Below are positions 27,468 through 36,580 of a stretch of DNA of 64,000 nt, piece by piece (positions within the stretch are counted from its first letter, which is position 1; every line of letters starts with the position of its first letter). A program made the translations under genes and the position numbers. This DNA is from Cohnella rhizosphaerae (GTDB lineage: Bacteria; Bacillota; Bacilli; Paenibacillales; Paenibacillaceae). The notes beneath the pieces were generated by a model that saw nothing but the letters and a program-made list of their open reading frames with translations, had not been told where the DNA came from and ran no database searches. The stretch is taken from NCBI RefSeq assembly GCF_029525575.1, contig NZ_JAPDIA010000002.1, positions 124,001-188,000 on the forward strand, in the 5' to 3' direction.

Positions 27468-28593
27468 CGGCGTCGACCGGATGATTTCGCAATCCTTTTA
27501 TTAAATTTACGTTGTTTTGATATAGGGGCGGATTTCGTTATGGCTGCGCCAACTCCCCCCTGCTTGAAGGTGCGGAGCGATCTTGGCTTGAATGCGTATC
27601 GTACAAAGTAGCAGGATGCAGCAGCAGATGGAACGATCCGGCGCGCTATCGCAATGCCATTGCAAAGAACGTGACATCATGGTAGGCCTTGCGCCCATTT
27701 GCGTTTTTTGCACTGGCTGGCGTAGAAGAGGAAGGGGGAGGGGGAGAGCGTTCATGCCTTTTAGGCGCTTAATGGTCCGTTCGGAGCGTTGCAGGGACGG
27801 CGATCCTACCTGTGGGCGCTTATCTGCATCTCTTCGAGCGTTGCATGCGCGGCGATAGTGCCTTTAGGCGCTTATCGGCACCGGTCCTGAGCGTTGCATG
27901 CGCGGCGATAGTGCCTTTAGGCGCTTATCGGCATCGTCCTGAGGGTTGCATGCGCGGCGATAGTGCCTTTAGGCGCTTATCGGCATCGTCCTGAGCGTTG
28001 CATGCGCGGCGATAGTGCCTTTAGGCGCTTATCGGCACCGTCCTGAGCGTTGCATGCGCGGCGATAGTGCCTTTAGGCGCTTATCGGCACCGTCCTGAGC
28101 GTTGCATGCGCGGCGATAGTGCCTTTAGGCGCTTATCGGCACCGTCCTGAGCGTTGCATGCGCGGCGATAGTGCCTTTAGGCGCTTATCGGCATCGTCCT
28201 GAGCGTTGCAGGCGCGGCGATAGTGCCTTTAGGCGCTTATCGACACCGTCCTGAGCGTTGCATGCGCGGCGATAGTGCCTTTAGGCGCTTATTTGCATGG
28301 AGTTGCGCAAGTTTTGCGCGATACCTTGGCGGGTGAACGACAGGTTCGTTCGAGGCCGGACGCGAAATAAAATTCGGCGCCGCAGGCGCGAGAATCATAA
28401 GCGGTCCGAACGACAGTCAAAGCCGCGCCGCAAGCGGGGATCGCGGACGTAAGCGTCCTCCGTCACCGCTTCCCGCTATGCCGCGCCGCGGCCCGCCGGC
28501 CCCGCCGCCAAGGGGCTTACGGTTGCTAGTCCCGATCTTTGTATGCTATCATTTCCTTATTGTAGAATCGATCACCTATGGAGGTACCGCGTC
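27468..28593. other. 1.1-kb non-coding interval between dnaE and the acc operon
   Basis: Apart from the 52-bp tandem array (27785-28295) I see no gene. Short readings through the array are not coding: the unit length is not a multiple of three, so each reading changes frame from unit to unit. The right part (28300-28560) is GC-rich with no clear hairpin-T terminator. A promoter for the small gene and accDA should lie near 28520-28580, but no strong -35/-10 pair stands out. Confidence 0.6.
27785..28295. repeat. 52-bp tandem repeat array, nine near-identical units plus a degenerate first one
   Basis: Unit landmarks: G-C-G-T-T-G-C-A-T-G-C-G-C-G-G-C, then GATAGTGCCTTTAGGCGC, then TTATCGGCACCGTCCTGA. 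Units begin at about 27838, 27891, 27943, 27995, 28047, 28099, 28151, 28203 and 28255; the first period is 53 because of one extra G, the rest are 52. Units differ at only one to three bases. Each holds an imperfect hairpin, CGATAG-TGCC-TTTA-GGC-GC-TTATCG. A diverged unit at 27785 and a fragment near 27757 lie before it. There are no unique spacers, so this is a minisatellite and not a CRISPR array. Confidence 0.9.
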
Positions 28594-28782
28594 ATGTGGA
28601 CGGTCATTTATATTGCGCCGACCGCCAAGATTGCGGAGCGGATCCAGAGCCGTCTGGAGGGCGAGGGCTTTCTCGTCCGGGTCCGGGCGATCAATCTGGT
28701 CAAGCCGCAATACGAGATATTGGTGCCTTCCGGTGAAGTGCAGGAAGTACAAGAAGTGCTCGGCAGTATATTGCATATGTGA
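28594..28782 (+). CDS. small conserved protein upstream of accD, 62 aa
   Basis: 62 aa: MWTVIYIAPTAKIAERIQS, then L-E-G-E-G-F-L-V-R-V-R and Y-E-I-L-V-P-S-G-E-V-Q-E-V-Q-E-V-L. A beta-alpha-beta-beta-alpha pattern like DUF2007-type small signalling or putative ligand-binding proteins. I recall similar proteins next to accD in Paenibacillus, sometimes mislabelled as glutamate decarboxylase; no pyridoxal-phosphate motif is visible and the size rules that out. GGAGG 9 bases before ATG 28594. Likely co-transcribed with accDA. Function unknown. Confidence 0.7.
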   Translation: MWTVIYIAPTAKIAERIQSRLEGEGFLVRVRAINLVKPQYEILVPSGEVQEVQEVLGSILHM

Positions 28783-28954
28783 CTCATGCGGCAGATTGCC
28801 GTCCTTCGCGGGTCGGATCGTCCTATGCATGTCGCGCCTGATAGCTGCGGATTTCGTCCGCGCGGGCCGCGTTTTCTCCGTACGGACCATCTCCGTGCGG
28901 AGCACCGCCCGCCGCCGGCGGGACCGCCATTTTTGCGCCTTGTGAGGTGTCGCT

Positions 28955-29843
28955 GTGTTTAAGGATTTATTCCAGAAGAAGAAATATGCTACCGTTCCTT
29001 CCGTCTCCCAGGCCCCCGCGGCAAGCGAGCGGCCGAAGCGCGAGATTCCCGAAGGACTGATGAACCGCTGTCCCAAGTGCGGCAACATCCAGTTCAGCAA
29101 AGAATGGGAGAAGAACCTCAAGGTGTGCTCCACCTGCGGACATCATTCGCGCCTCAACGCCCTGGAGCGCATCGCGATGACGCTCGACGACGGGCGTTTT
29201 TTTTGAGATCGACGCGGACCTCACCTCGGAGGATCCGCTTGAATTCCCCGGCTACAAGTCCAAGCTTGAGCAGCAGAAGGCGAGCTCCGGCCTGAAGGAC
29301 GCGGTCGTCACGGGCGAAGGCGAGATCGGGGGCGTCCGGGTCGTCGTCGGCGTCATGAGCTTCGACTTTTTCAGCGGCAGCATGGGTTCCGTCGTCGGCG
29401 AAAAGGTGACGCGGGCCATCGAGCTGGCCGCGGCGAAGAAGCTGCCGCTGCTGCTGTTCTCGACGTCGGGAGGCGCCCGGATGCAGGAGAGCATCCTGAG
29501 CCTGATGCAGATGGCGAAGACGAGCGCCGCGCTCGCGAGGTTCCAGGAGGAAGGCGGTTTGTTCATCTCCGTCTTCACCGATCCGACGCTCGGCGGCGTA
29601 TCCGCCAGCTTCGCGAGCCTCGGCGATTACATTTTGGCCGAACCGGGCGCGATCGTCGGCTTCGCCGGACGCATCGTCATCGAGCAGACGATCAGGCAGA
29701 AGCTGCCGGACAATTTCCAGACGGCCGAGTTCAATCTCAAGCACGGCCAGCTGGACAAGGTCGTGCATCGCAGGGACATGAAGGCGTTTTTGACCAAGCT
29801 GCTGGAGATGCATGTCGGAGGAGGTGCGACGGATGGACAATAA
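28955..29843 (+). CDS. accD: acetyl-CoA carboxylase carboxyltransferase subunit beta, one frame break
   Basis: About 295 aa after correction. The N-terminal zinc ribbon has Cys 39, 42, 58 and 61 (C-P-K-C and C-S-T-C), then the crotonase-fold carboxyltransferase: [27 protein letters not shown], and [11 protein letters not shown]. With AccA it transfers carboxyl from carboxybiotin to acetyl-CoA, the first step of fatty-acid synthesis. A T8 run at 29197-29204 breaks the frame; seven T gives [15 protein letters not shown] start at 28955 after GAGGTG. The stop overlaps the accA start by 11 bases, so translation is coupled. Confidence 0.9.
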
Positions 29844-30799
29844 GCTCCCCTTCGAAGGCCCGTTGTCCGAGCAGCGCCGCAAGATCGACCATCTCAAAAA
29901 AAGTCGGCGTCGAGCAGAACATCGACTTCAGCGAGGAGATCGCCCGGCTCGAAGAAGCTTACAAGAAGCTGGAAGACGAGATATACAGCAACCTGTCCGG
30001 CGCGCAGATCATGCACCTGGCACGCGTGCATTCGAGGCCGACGACGCTCGATTACATCAACGAGATTTTCGAGGATTTCATCGAGCTTCACGGCGACCGG
30101 CTGTACGGAGACGATCTGGCGATCGTCGGCGGCATCGCCAGGCTGAACGGCGTGGCGGTGACGGTCGTCGGCCATCAACGGGGAAAAGATACGAAGGACA
30201 ACATCCAGCGGTTTTTCGGCAGTCCGCATCCCGAAGGCTTCCGCAAGGCGCTGCGCTTCATGCAGCAGGCGAACAAGTTCGGCCGTCCGATCATTACCTT
30301 CATCGACACCAAAGGCGCCTATCCCGGCGACTCCGCAGAAGCCCGAGGGCAGTCCGAAGCGATCGCCCGCAACCTTAAGGAAATGGCGCTACTGCGCGTG
30401 CCCGTCATCTGCGTCGTCATCGGCGAAGGCGGCAGCGGCGGCGCGCTGGCGCTCGGCGTCGGCAATCGCGTGCTGATGCTGGAAAATTCGATCTACTCCG
30501 TCATTTCGCCGAACGGCGCGGCTTCGATCCTCTGGAAGGACGCCTCCAAAGCCGACCAGGCGGCCGAGGCGATGAAGATTACGGCCAAGGATCTGCTCGG
30601 ATTCGGCATCATCGAGGAGATCGTCCCCGAGCCCAAGGGCGGCGCGCATCTGGACCCCGTCCGTACGGCCGAGGCGGTCAAGACCGCGATCTGGCGCCAT
30701 CTCGAGGAGCTGTCCGGCATGACGCCGGAGGCGCTCGTGGAGGACCGGTACCGCAAGTTCCGCAGCGTGGGCAAGTTCGCCGCGCCAGAGTTGGTATGA
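29833..30799 (+). CDS. accA: acetyl-CoA carboxylase carboxyltransferase subunit alpha, one frame break
   Basis: About 321 aa after correction, the normal length. N-terminal helix ([20 protein letters not shown]), then the acyl-CoA site: [30 protein letters not shown], and [12 protein letters not shown]. Partner of AccD in the carboxyltransferase heterotetramer. An A7 run near 29896-29902 breaks the frame; six A gives [17 protein letters not shown] 29833 has GGAGG upstream inside accD. In Bacillus pfkA follows; here pyk follows directly. Confidence 0.9.
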
Positions 30800-30957
30800 G
30801 CAAGGCCACGCGCCCTTCCGATCCTCGGATGGGCGTTCGGCATGATTTTTAACGCATCAAGGCCGCCAGCCGCGTCTGAATCGGCGCCGTGGCGGGCACA
30901 ATCGGTGGTATACGGTATAATCCGTTCGCCCGACATCCAATGGAGGTTATCTTAACC

Positions 30958-32714
30958 ATGCGCAAAACGAAAATCGTCTGTACGATCGGCCCATCCAGCG
31001 AATCGCTCGAAAACACGAAAAAACTCATCAACGCCGGCATGAACGTCGCCCGCTTGAACTTTTCCCACGGCGACTACGAAGAGCACGGCAACCGGATCAA
31101 AAACATCCGCCAGGCGTGCGAGGAGCTCGGAAAGACCGTCGCCATCCTGCTCGACACCAAAGGCCCCGAGATTCGCCTCGGCAAGCTGAAGGAAGAGCCG
31201 ATCGAGCTCGTGGCCGGCGAGCACATCACGCTTACGACCGAAGAGATTCTCGGCGACCGCGACCGCATCCCGGTCACCTACAAGGAGCTGCCGGGCGACG
31301 TGCACGTCGGCTCGACGATCCTCATCGACGACGGCCTCATCGGCCTGACGGTCACCAAGATCGAAGGCACCGAGATCGAGTGCCAGATCGTCAACAGCGG
31401 CCCGATCAAGAGCAAGAAGGGCGTCAACGTGCCGGGCGTCGCGATCTCCATGCCGGGCATCACCGAGAAGGACGCGAACGACATCCGCTTCGGCATCGAG
31501 CAGGGCGTCGACTTCATCGCCGCTTCGTTCGTCCGCCGCGCGAGCGACGTGCTCGAGATCCGCGAGCTGCTCGAGAAGTATGACGCGCGCTACATCCAGA
31601 TCATCTCCAAGATCGAGAATCAGCAGGGCGTGGACAACCTCGACGAGATTCTCGAAGTGTCCGACGGCCTGATGGTCGCGCGGGGGGGGACCTGGGCGTC
31701 GAGATCCCGGCCGAAGAAGTGCCGCTCGTGCAAAAGCAAATGATCGAGAAGTGCAACCGCGTCGGCAAGCCGGTCATCACGGCGACCCAGATGCTCGACT
31801 CGATGCAGCGCAATCCGCGCCCGACGCGCGCCGAAGCGTCCGACGTCGCGAACGCGATCTTCGACGGCACCGACGCGATCATGCTGTCCGGCGAGACGGC
31901 CGCGGGCAAGTATCCGGTCGAATCCGTCCAGACGATGTCCCGCATCGCCGAGCGCGCCGAGTCCGCGCTTCGCTATCGCGAGATCTTCACGAAGCAGGCC
32001 GAAGCCCAGCAGACGACGGTCACCGAGGCGATCAGCCAGGCGGTCGCCAACTCGTCGCTCGACCTGAACGCCAAGGCGATCGTGACATCGACGGAGAGCG
32101 GCTATACGGCGCGGATGGTATCCAAGTACCGTCCGAAGTCCCCGATCATCGCGGTCACGCCGGTCGAACAGGTTCGCCGCCGCCTGCAGCTCGTCTGGGG
32201 CGTCATCACGGTGGACGGCAAGTCCGCCTCCACGATCGACGAGATGGTCGAGATCGCCGTTCAAGGCGCGATCCATTCCGGTATCGTGCGTCTCGGCGAT
32301 ACGGTCATCATCACGGCGGGGGTACCGGTCGGCCGCTCCGGTACGACGAACCTGATCAAGATCCATAACATCGGCGAGCTGATCGCCAAGGGCCAAGGCA
32401 TCGGCTCGCAAAGCGCGACCGGACGCGTCGTCGTCGCGACTTCGCCTGACGAAGCAATCGCCAAGATGACCGAGGGCGCCATCCTCGTCGCCCCGGCGAC
32501 GGACAGGGAATACATGCCTGCGATTCAACAGGCGGCAGCCGTCATCACCGAGACGGGCGGCATCACGTCGCATACGGCGGTCGTCGGCCTGAATCTCGGC
32601 ATCCCGGTCATCATCGGCGTCGAGAACGCGACACAGCTGCTGCACGACGGCATGGAGATCACGCTGTACGCGGAGCACGGCGTCATCTACACCGGACAAG
32701 CCAAGGTGCTTTAA
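30958..32714 (+). CDS. pyk: pyruvate kinase with C-terminal PEP-utiliser-like domain, one frame break
   Basis: About 584 aa. [13 protein letters not shown] and N-F-S-H-G-D at the N-terminus, [16 protein letters not shown] (catalytic Lys), and T-A-T-Q-M-L-D-S-M are pyruvate kinase hallmarks; it converts PEP and ADP to pyruvate and ATP. Residues 475-584 are the extra phosphohistidine-type domain of Bacillus enzymes ([13 protein letters not shown]). A G8 run at 31682-31689 breaks the frame exactly at the conserved A-R-G-D-L-G-V-E; this motif needs six G (nine would insert an extra Gly). GGAGG 10 bases before ATG 30958. Confidence 0.9.
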
Positions 32715-32727
32715 TACGACGGACAAC

Positions 32728-32768
32728 GGGACGACAGACGGAGCAAGCTCCGCTTGCGTCCCTTTTTT
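32728..32768 (+). terminator. terminator of pyk
   Basis: Outer stem GGGACG (32728-32733) with CGTCCC (32757-32762), inner stem GGAGC with GCTCC (32740-32751), then six T. Confidence 0.85.
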
Positions 32769-32793
32769 ACGCATACGGAGGAGGATTTGGACA

Positions 32794-33258
32794 ATGGCAA
32801 GCGCATGGCTCCTGCACCCGCTTCGCGTGAGGTACCAGGAATGCGATCAGATGGGCGTCGTGTATCACGCGAACTACGTAAATTGGTTCGAGATCGGCAG
32901 AACCGAATGGGTGAGGCGAATCGGCTGCGATTACCGGGAGATCGAGACCAAGGGGCTGCTGCTGCCGCTCGTCAAACTCGACGTCAACTTCGCGCAGCCG
33001 GCCCGTTACGACGATTGGGTGACGGTATGCACGCGGGTCGCGGAAAAGACGGCGCTGCGGATCGCGTTTGAATCGCGGATCGTGAAGGGCGACCTGACGG
33101 CGGGCGGCGGACGCGTGAGCAAGGACGATCCCGACGGGGAACTGCTCGTATCCGGCGGCACGAAGCACGTGTGGGTGAACAAGGAATGGAAGCCCGTGCG
33201 GCTCGATCGGGAGCTGCCCGAGGTGTGGGCCGCTTTTAAGGCGTTGGCGGAGGCCTGA
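32794..33258 (+). CDS. acyl-CoA thioesterase, 4-hydroxybenzoyl-CoA type (YbgC/FadM-like)
   Basis: 154 aa hotdog-fold protein. R-Y-Q-E-C-D-Q-M-G-V-V-Y-H-A-N-Y-V-N-W-F-E is the YbgC motif with the catalytic Asp and the following tyrosine-histidine. L-P-L-V-K-L-D-V and A-R-Y-D-D-W-V are the usual strand landmarks. It should hydrolyse short- or medium-chain acyl-CoA esters. GGAGGAGG lies about 9 bases before ATG 32794. It sits after the pyk terminator with its own ribosome site, so it is probably a separate unit; no good terminator was seen after it before the repeat block. Confidence 0.8.
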   Translation: MASAWLLHPLRVRYQECDQMGVVYHANYVNWFEIGRTEWVRRIGCDYREIETKGLLLPLVKLDVNFAQPARYDDWVTVCTRVAEKTALRIAFESRIVKGDLTAGGGRVSKDDPDGELLVSGGTKHVWVNKEWKPVRLDRELPEVWAAFKALAEA

Positions 33259-33280
33259 CGACCGGTTTTGCTTTTTGGAC

Positions 33281-33490
33281 GGTATCCCGTTCGAACAGGG
33301 CACGGCATATGCGCTCCGTTGTCTTTAAATGGTATCCCGTTCGAACAGGGGACGGCAGATGCGCTCCGTTGTCTTTAAACGCTATCCCTTTCGCACAGGG
33401 GAAGGCGTATGCACCCTCCGTTGCCTTTGAACGGTATCCCCCCTGGCCCGGGGAAAAGCGTTGCGCAGCCTTAGAACGATATCTCTTTCA
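33281..33490. repeat. 50-bp tandem repeats between the thioesterase and fxsA
   Basis: Units start at 33281, 33331, 33381 and about 33433, with a relic near 33479. Each reads G-G-T-A-T-C-C-C-G-T-T-C-G-A-A-C-A-G-G-G, then a G-C-A-(T/G)-A-T-G-C-G-C-T-C-C block, then TTGTCTTTAA. The first two are nearly identical; later ones drift. The rest of the gap (33259-33615) holds no gene. The section T-T-G-T-C-T-T-T-A-A-A-C-G-C-T-A-T-C resembles the middle of the 52-bp array unit downstream of dnaE. Confidence 0.8.
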
Positions 33491-33615
33491 TGCGCCCAAC
33501 CCGACGCCGCGACGGATGCCGAACCCGTGCGCGGCGTTGGCTGTACGGATCTTTCCTTTCTGCAACGCAAGGCCGCGAGCCGTCGTAATAGAGAGCACAA
33601 AGAGAGGTGTTTGTC

Positions 33616-34026
33616 ATGCTGTTAAAACGCTTGCTGTGGATCGCGATCGTCTTCGTCCTGCTTGAGGCGTTCGGCATTTATATGATGCAGCGATGGATCG
33701 GCGGCTGGCCAACCTTCCTGCTGCTGCTCGGCGGCGCCGTCGCCGGCGCGCTGTTGATGCAGTCCGAAGGACGCAAAGTATGGAGCGAAGCACGCAGTCA
33801 GCTGTCGTCGGGACAAATGCCGGGATTCGCGATTCTGGACGGCATCTGCGTGCTGGCGGGCGGATTGCTGCTGATCGTCCCGGGATTCCTATCTGACATC
33901 GCGGGGCTCTTGCTGCTGCTTCCCTGGACGCGGTCGCTTTTCAGAATGGGGCTCTACGGTTGGCTCGCCGGCAAAGTGCAGTCCGGAGCGTTTCGGATTT
34001 CGGGCGGCGGGTTTCGGAAATTCTAA
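33616..34026 (+). CDS. fxsA: FxsA-family membrane protein
   Basis: 136 aa with four hydrophobic helices: LWIAIVFVLLEAFGIYMM, the P-T-F-L-L-L-L-G-G-A-V-A-G-A-L-L-M motif, I-C-V-L-A-G-G-L-L-L-I-V-P-G-F-L-S-D-I-A-G-L-L-L-L-L-P, and a short C-terminal tail ending GGGFRKF. V-P-G-F-x-S-D-x-x-G is diagnostic of FxsA/YtzA. In E. coli it suppresses phage T7 exclusion by F; its normal role is unknown. ATG 33616 after AGAGAGGTG. In the Bacillus order it also follows pyk. Confidence 0.85.
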   Translation: MLLKRLLWIAIVFVLLEAFGIYMMQRWIGGWPTFLLLLGGAVAGALLMQSEGRKVWSEARSQLSSGQMPGFAILDGICVLAGGLLLIVPGFLSDIAGLLLLLPWTRSLFRMGLYGWLAGKVQSGAFRISGGGFRKF

Positions 34027-34051
34027 TGAAGAAGGATCAGAAAGGCACGAT

Positions 34052-34123
34052 TTTACATTCCCTTCACTTTCAATTGACGCTGCGATAACATCCTTCTAAC
34101 ATAATGGTCATAAGACTGTTAAT
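34052..34123 (+). promoter_or_regulatory. Pho-box array upstream of ppk: seven hexamers at 11-bp intervals
   Basis: Hexamers at 34052 TTTACA, 34063 TTCACT, 34074 TTGACG, 34085 ATAACA, 34096 CTAACA, 34107 GTCATA and 34118 GTTAAT are in exact 11-bp phase; position 2 is T and position 4 is A in all seven. Bacillus PhoP binds TT(A/C/T)A(C/T)A direct repeats spaced this way. TTGACG (34074) with TAACAT 17 bases later could also be the promoter. Polyphosphate kinase is therefore probably switched on by PhoP under phosphate limitation. Confidence 0.65.
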
Positions 34124-34173
34124 AGATTTCAAGCAGCGCAATGGTTCGATCATTAAAGGGGAGAGCGACACGA

Positions 34174-36285
34174 ATGCACGGATCCCAGAAATACATTAAC
34201 CGTGATCTCAGCTGGACGGAATTTAACCGGCGCGTTCTGGAGGAAGCCGAAGATCCCGGCACGCCGTTGCTCGAAAGATTTCAATTTCTATCGATCGTGG
34301 CGAGCAATCTCGACGAATTCATGAGCGTACGCGTTGCGGGACTGCGCGAGCAGCTCAAGGCCGGCTTCAACAAACCGGACTTTACCGGCTATACGCAAGG
34401 GGGCTTGCTTAAGCGGCTGTCCAAGCGGGTCGGACGCATGGTGAAGCTCCAGTACAAGACCTACAGAGATCTCCTGCGCCTGCTTTCCAAGGAAAATGTC
34501 ACGATTGCGTCCTGGGACGATCTGAACGAAGAGCAGCAAGCGTCGATGGCGGTCTATTTTCAGGAGATCGTCTTTCCGGTATTGACGCCGATGGCGGTCG
34601 ACACGAGCCGTCCCTTTCCGCTGCTGCACAACAAGGAGCTGTACCTGGCGGTCGTGCTGAGACCCGAGGATATGATCGGACTGGACCAGGAGAACGGCAT
34701 CTATTTTGCGATCGTGCAGGTGCCATCCATCCTTACGAGAACGATCGAAGTCGCCAAGCGCAAAGGAAGCCGCAAAAACGCTTATTTGCTCCTGGAGGAG
34801 CTGATCCGGGTGCAGATCGGTCAGCTGTTCAGCGGTTACGTGACCGAGTCGGTGCATGCGTTTCGCGTGACGCGCAATGCCGATCTTGCGCTCAACGAAG
34901 AAGGCGCGGAGGATCTGCTCAAGGAGATGGAGAAGGAGCTGCGCCGCAGGCGGAGAGGATTTCCCGTGCGTCTCGAGATCGAGAAGGGGATGTCGGTTCA
35001 GGCCAGGGAGCTGCTCATGGAGGAGCTCGAGATCGGCGAGGAGGAAATATTCGAGATCGACGGTCCGCTGGACCTGACGTTCCTCTCGAAGTTCACGGGA
35101 TCGCTTCCCAATATGGAACAGCTGCGTTATCCGCCGATCGAGCCGGTTTACCCTGCCGCCTTCGACGTTTCGGAAGACATTCTGTCGGTGCTGCGGGAAC
35201 GGGGAGACGCGCTCGTCTATCATCCTTACGAATCGTTCGAGGTCGTCAACGACTTTATCAGCGAGGCCGCGGAGGATCCGGACGTGCTCGCGATCAAGAT
35301 GACGCTCTATCGGGTCAGCGTCAACTCGGTGCTCGTTCAGGCGCTCGCGAGGGCCGCCGAATCCGGCAAGCAGGTGACGGTCGTCGTCGAGATCAAGGCC
35401 CGATTCGACGAAGCGCGCAACATTGCGTGGGCCAAACAGCTCGAGCGCGCGGGCTGCCACGTCGTCTACGGCCTGGTCGGTCTGAAGACGCATGCGAAGA
35501 TCACGCTCGTCGTGCGGCGGGAAGCCGGTTCGCTGCGGCGCTACGTGCATGTAGGTACGGGCAACTATAACGAAAACACGGCCAAGTTGTATACGGACGC
35601 CGGTCTGTTCACCTGTCATCCGTGGATCGGCGCGGACGCTTCGGCGCTTTTTAATGAAATGACGGGATATTCTACGCCGCACGACTGGCGCGCGTTCGCG
35701 GTGGCGCCGGCGGGCCTTCGTCCCCGGCTGTACGAGCTGATCGATCGCGAGATCGACAGCGCCAGGCAGGGCAAGCCGGCCCGAATCGTCGCGAAGATCA
35801 ATTCGCTGTCCAGCCAGCCCATGGTCGACAAGCTTTACGAGGCGTCGCAGGCCGGCGTCAAAGTGGACCTGATCGTCCGCGGCGTATGCTGTCTGCGTCC
35901 GGGCGTACCCGGTCTAAGCGACAACGTGCGCGTCGTCAGCATCGTGGATCGCTTTCTCGAGCACGCCCGCATCCTGTACGTATCCGCGGACGGCGAGGAC
36001 GAGGTGTTCATCTCGAGCGCGGACTGGATGAGCCGCAACCTGAGCCGGCGCGTCGAGCTGCTCTGCCCGGTATACGACCGCGGCCTCCGGCTTGCGCTTC
36101 GCAATATGCTGGAGCTGAACCTGCAGGACAACGTCAAGGCCAGGGAGCTTGTGCCTTCGGGCGGCTACGTCCGCGTCCAGAACGAGCGGCAAGCCGCTGC
36201 GCAGCCAGTTCGCTTCCTGCGACATTCCGCTTTGGAAGACGCTCGCCGACGCCAAAGATTTCATATGAATAACGACTTCGTCTAA
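34174..36285 (+). CDS. ppk: polyphosphate kinase 1
   Basis: 703 aa from ATG 34174 (AAAGGGGAG upstream). The PPK1 order is complete: N-terminal domain (Y-I-N-R-D-L-S-W-T-E-F-N-R-R-V-L, D-E-F-M-S-V-R-V-A-G-L), head domain, and two phospholipase-D-like C domains with V-Y-G-L-V-G-L-K-T-H-A-K (autophosphorylated His), R-R-Y-V-H-V-G-T-G-N-Y-N, and I-V-D-R-F-L-E-H-A-R (second His). It reversibly moves the ATP gamma-phosphate onto long polyphosphate chains. It pairs with exopolyphosphatase, encoded convergently after a small gene. Confidence 0.92.
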   Translation: MHGSQKYINRDLSWTEFNRRVLEEAEDPGTPLLERFQFLSIVASNLDEFMSVRVAGLREQLKAGFNKPDFTGYTQGGLLKRLSKRVGRMVKLQYKTYRDLLRLLSKENVTIASWDDLNEEQQASMAVYFQEIVFPVLTPMAVDTSRPFPLLHNKELYLAVVLRPEDMIGLDQENGIYFAIVQVPSILTRTIEVAKRKGSRKNAYLLLEELIRVQIGQLFSGYVTESVHAFRVTRNADLALNEEGAEDLLKEMEKELRRRRRGFPVRLEIEKGMSVQARELLMEELEIGEEEIFEIDGPLDLTFLSKFTGSLPNMEQLRYPPIEPVYPAAFDVSEDILSVLRERGDALVYHPYESFEVVNDFISEAAEDPDVLAIKMTLYRVSVNSVLVQALARAAESGKQVTVVVEIKARFDEARNIAWAKQLERAGCHVVYGLVGLKTHAKITLVVRREAGSLRRYVHVGTGNYNENTAKLYTDAGLFTCHPWIGADASALFNEMTGYSTPHDWRAFAVAPAGLRPRLYELIDREIDSARQGKPARIVAKINSLSSQPMVDKLYEASQAGVKVDLIVRGVCCLRPGVPGLSDNVRVVSIVDRFLEHARILYVSADGEDEVFISSADWMSRNLSRRVELLCPVYDRGLRLALRNMLELNLQDNVKARELVPSGGYVRVQNERQAAAQPVRFLRHSALEDARRRQRFHMNNDFV

Positions 36286-36349
36286 TCTGCCATTTACATT
36301 TCCCGCATAAGATAAAATTGCGGGACGGAAATGGAGAGGAGGGACGAGG

Positions 36350-36511
36350 ATGATCGAATTCGATGTCATCGTCGGCGGCGAAGTCAAGGAGACGCTGAGG
36401 CCGAATACGTCGAGACTGAAGGAAGTCTACGACTACATCAACGAGCAGATGAAGTTGATGCGAGGCAAATACGGCTACGAAGTAAAAGTCATGCGCAGAA
36501 TTTTATATTAG
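36350..36511 (+). CDS. small protein of 53 aa between ppk and ppx
   Basis: ATG 36350 has GAGGAGGG just upstream; the frame runs 53 codons to TAG. It begins MIEFDVIVGGEVKETLRPN, continues with S-R-L-K-E-V-Y-D-Y-I-N-E-Q-M-K-L-M and ends KVMRRILY. Two strands, a helix and a final strand are predicted. I do not recognise it. The good ribosome site and the strong terminator after it indicate a real gene, probably in the ppk transcript (64 bases after ppk). Codon use matches the neighbours. Confidence 0.65.
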   Translation: MIEFDVIVGGEVKETLRPNTSRLKEVYDYINEQMKLMRGKYGYEVKVMRRILY

Positions 36512-36547
36512 AAAAAAAAAGGAAGCCCGCAGGCGTCCTTTTTTTTA
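36512..36547. terminator. bidirectional terminator between the ppk unit and ppx
   Basis: AAAAAAAAGGA (36513-36523) pairs with TCCTTTTTTTT (36536-36546) around a 12-base GC-rich loop; it gives a T run on either strand and so serves both convergent units. Confidence 0.85.
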
Positions 36548-36580
36548 TGAACGAATATAAGGCATTTGTCGGAATAAAGG

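Noticed and set aside
27812..27994. Repeat-encoded peptide reading through the 52-bp array
   Set aside because: 52 is not a multiple of three, so each unit is read in a new frame; no ribosome site.
27785..28295. Regular repeats as a CRISPR array
   Set aside because: Units are contiguous 52-bp copies without unique spacers, and no cas genes are present.
28594..28782. Glutamate decarboxylase label for the small gene before accD
   Set aside because: 62 residues with no pyridoxal-phosphate lysine motif cannot be that enzyme.
31682..31689. pyk as a genuine pseudogene
   Set aside because: The break is a G8 run inside the invariant A-R-G-D-L-G motif and everything else is intact; sequencing error is far more likely.
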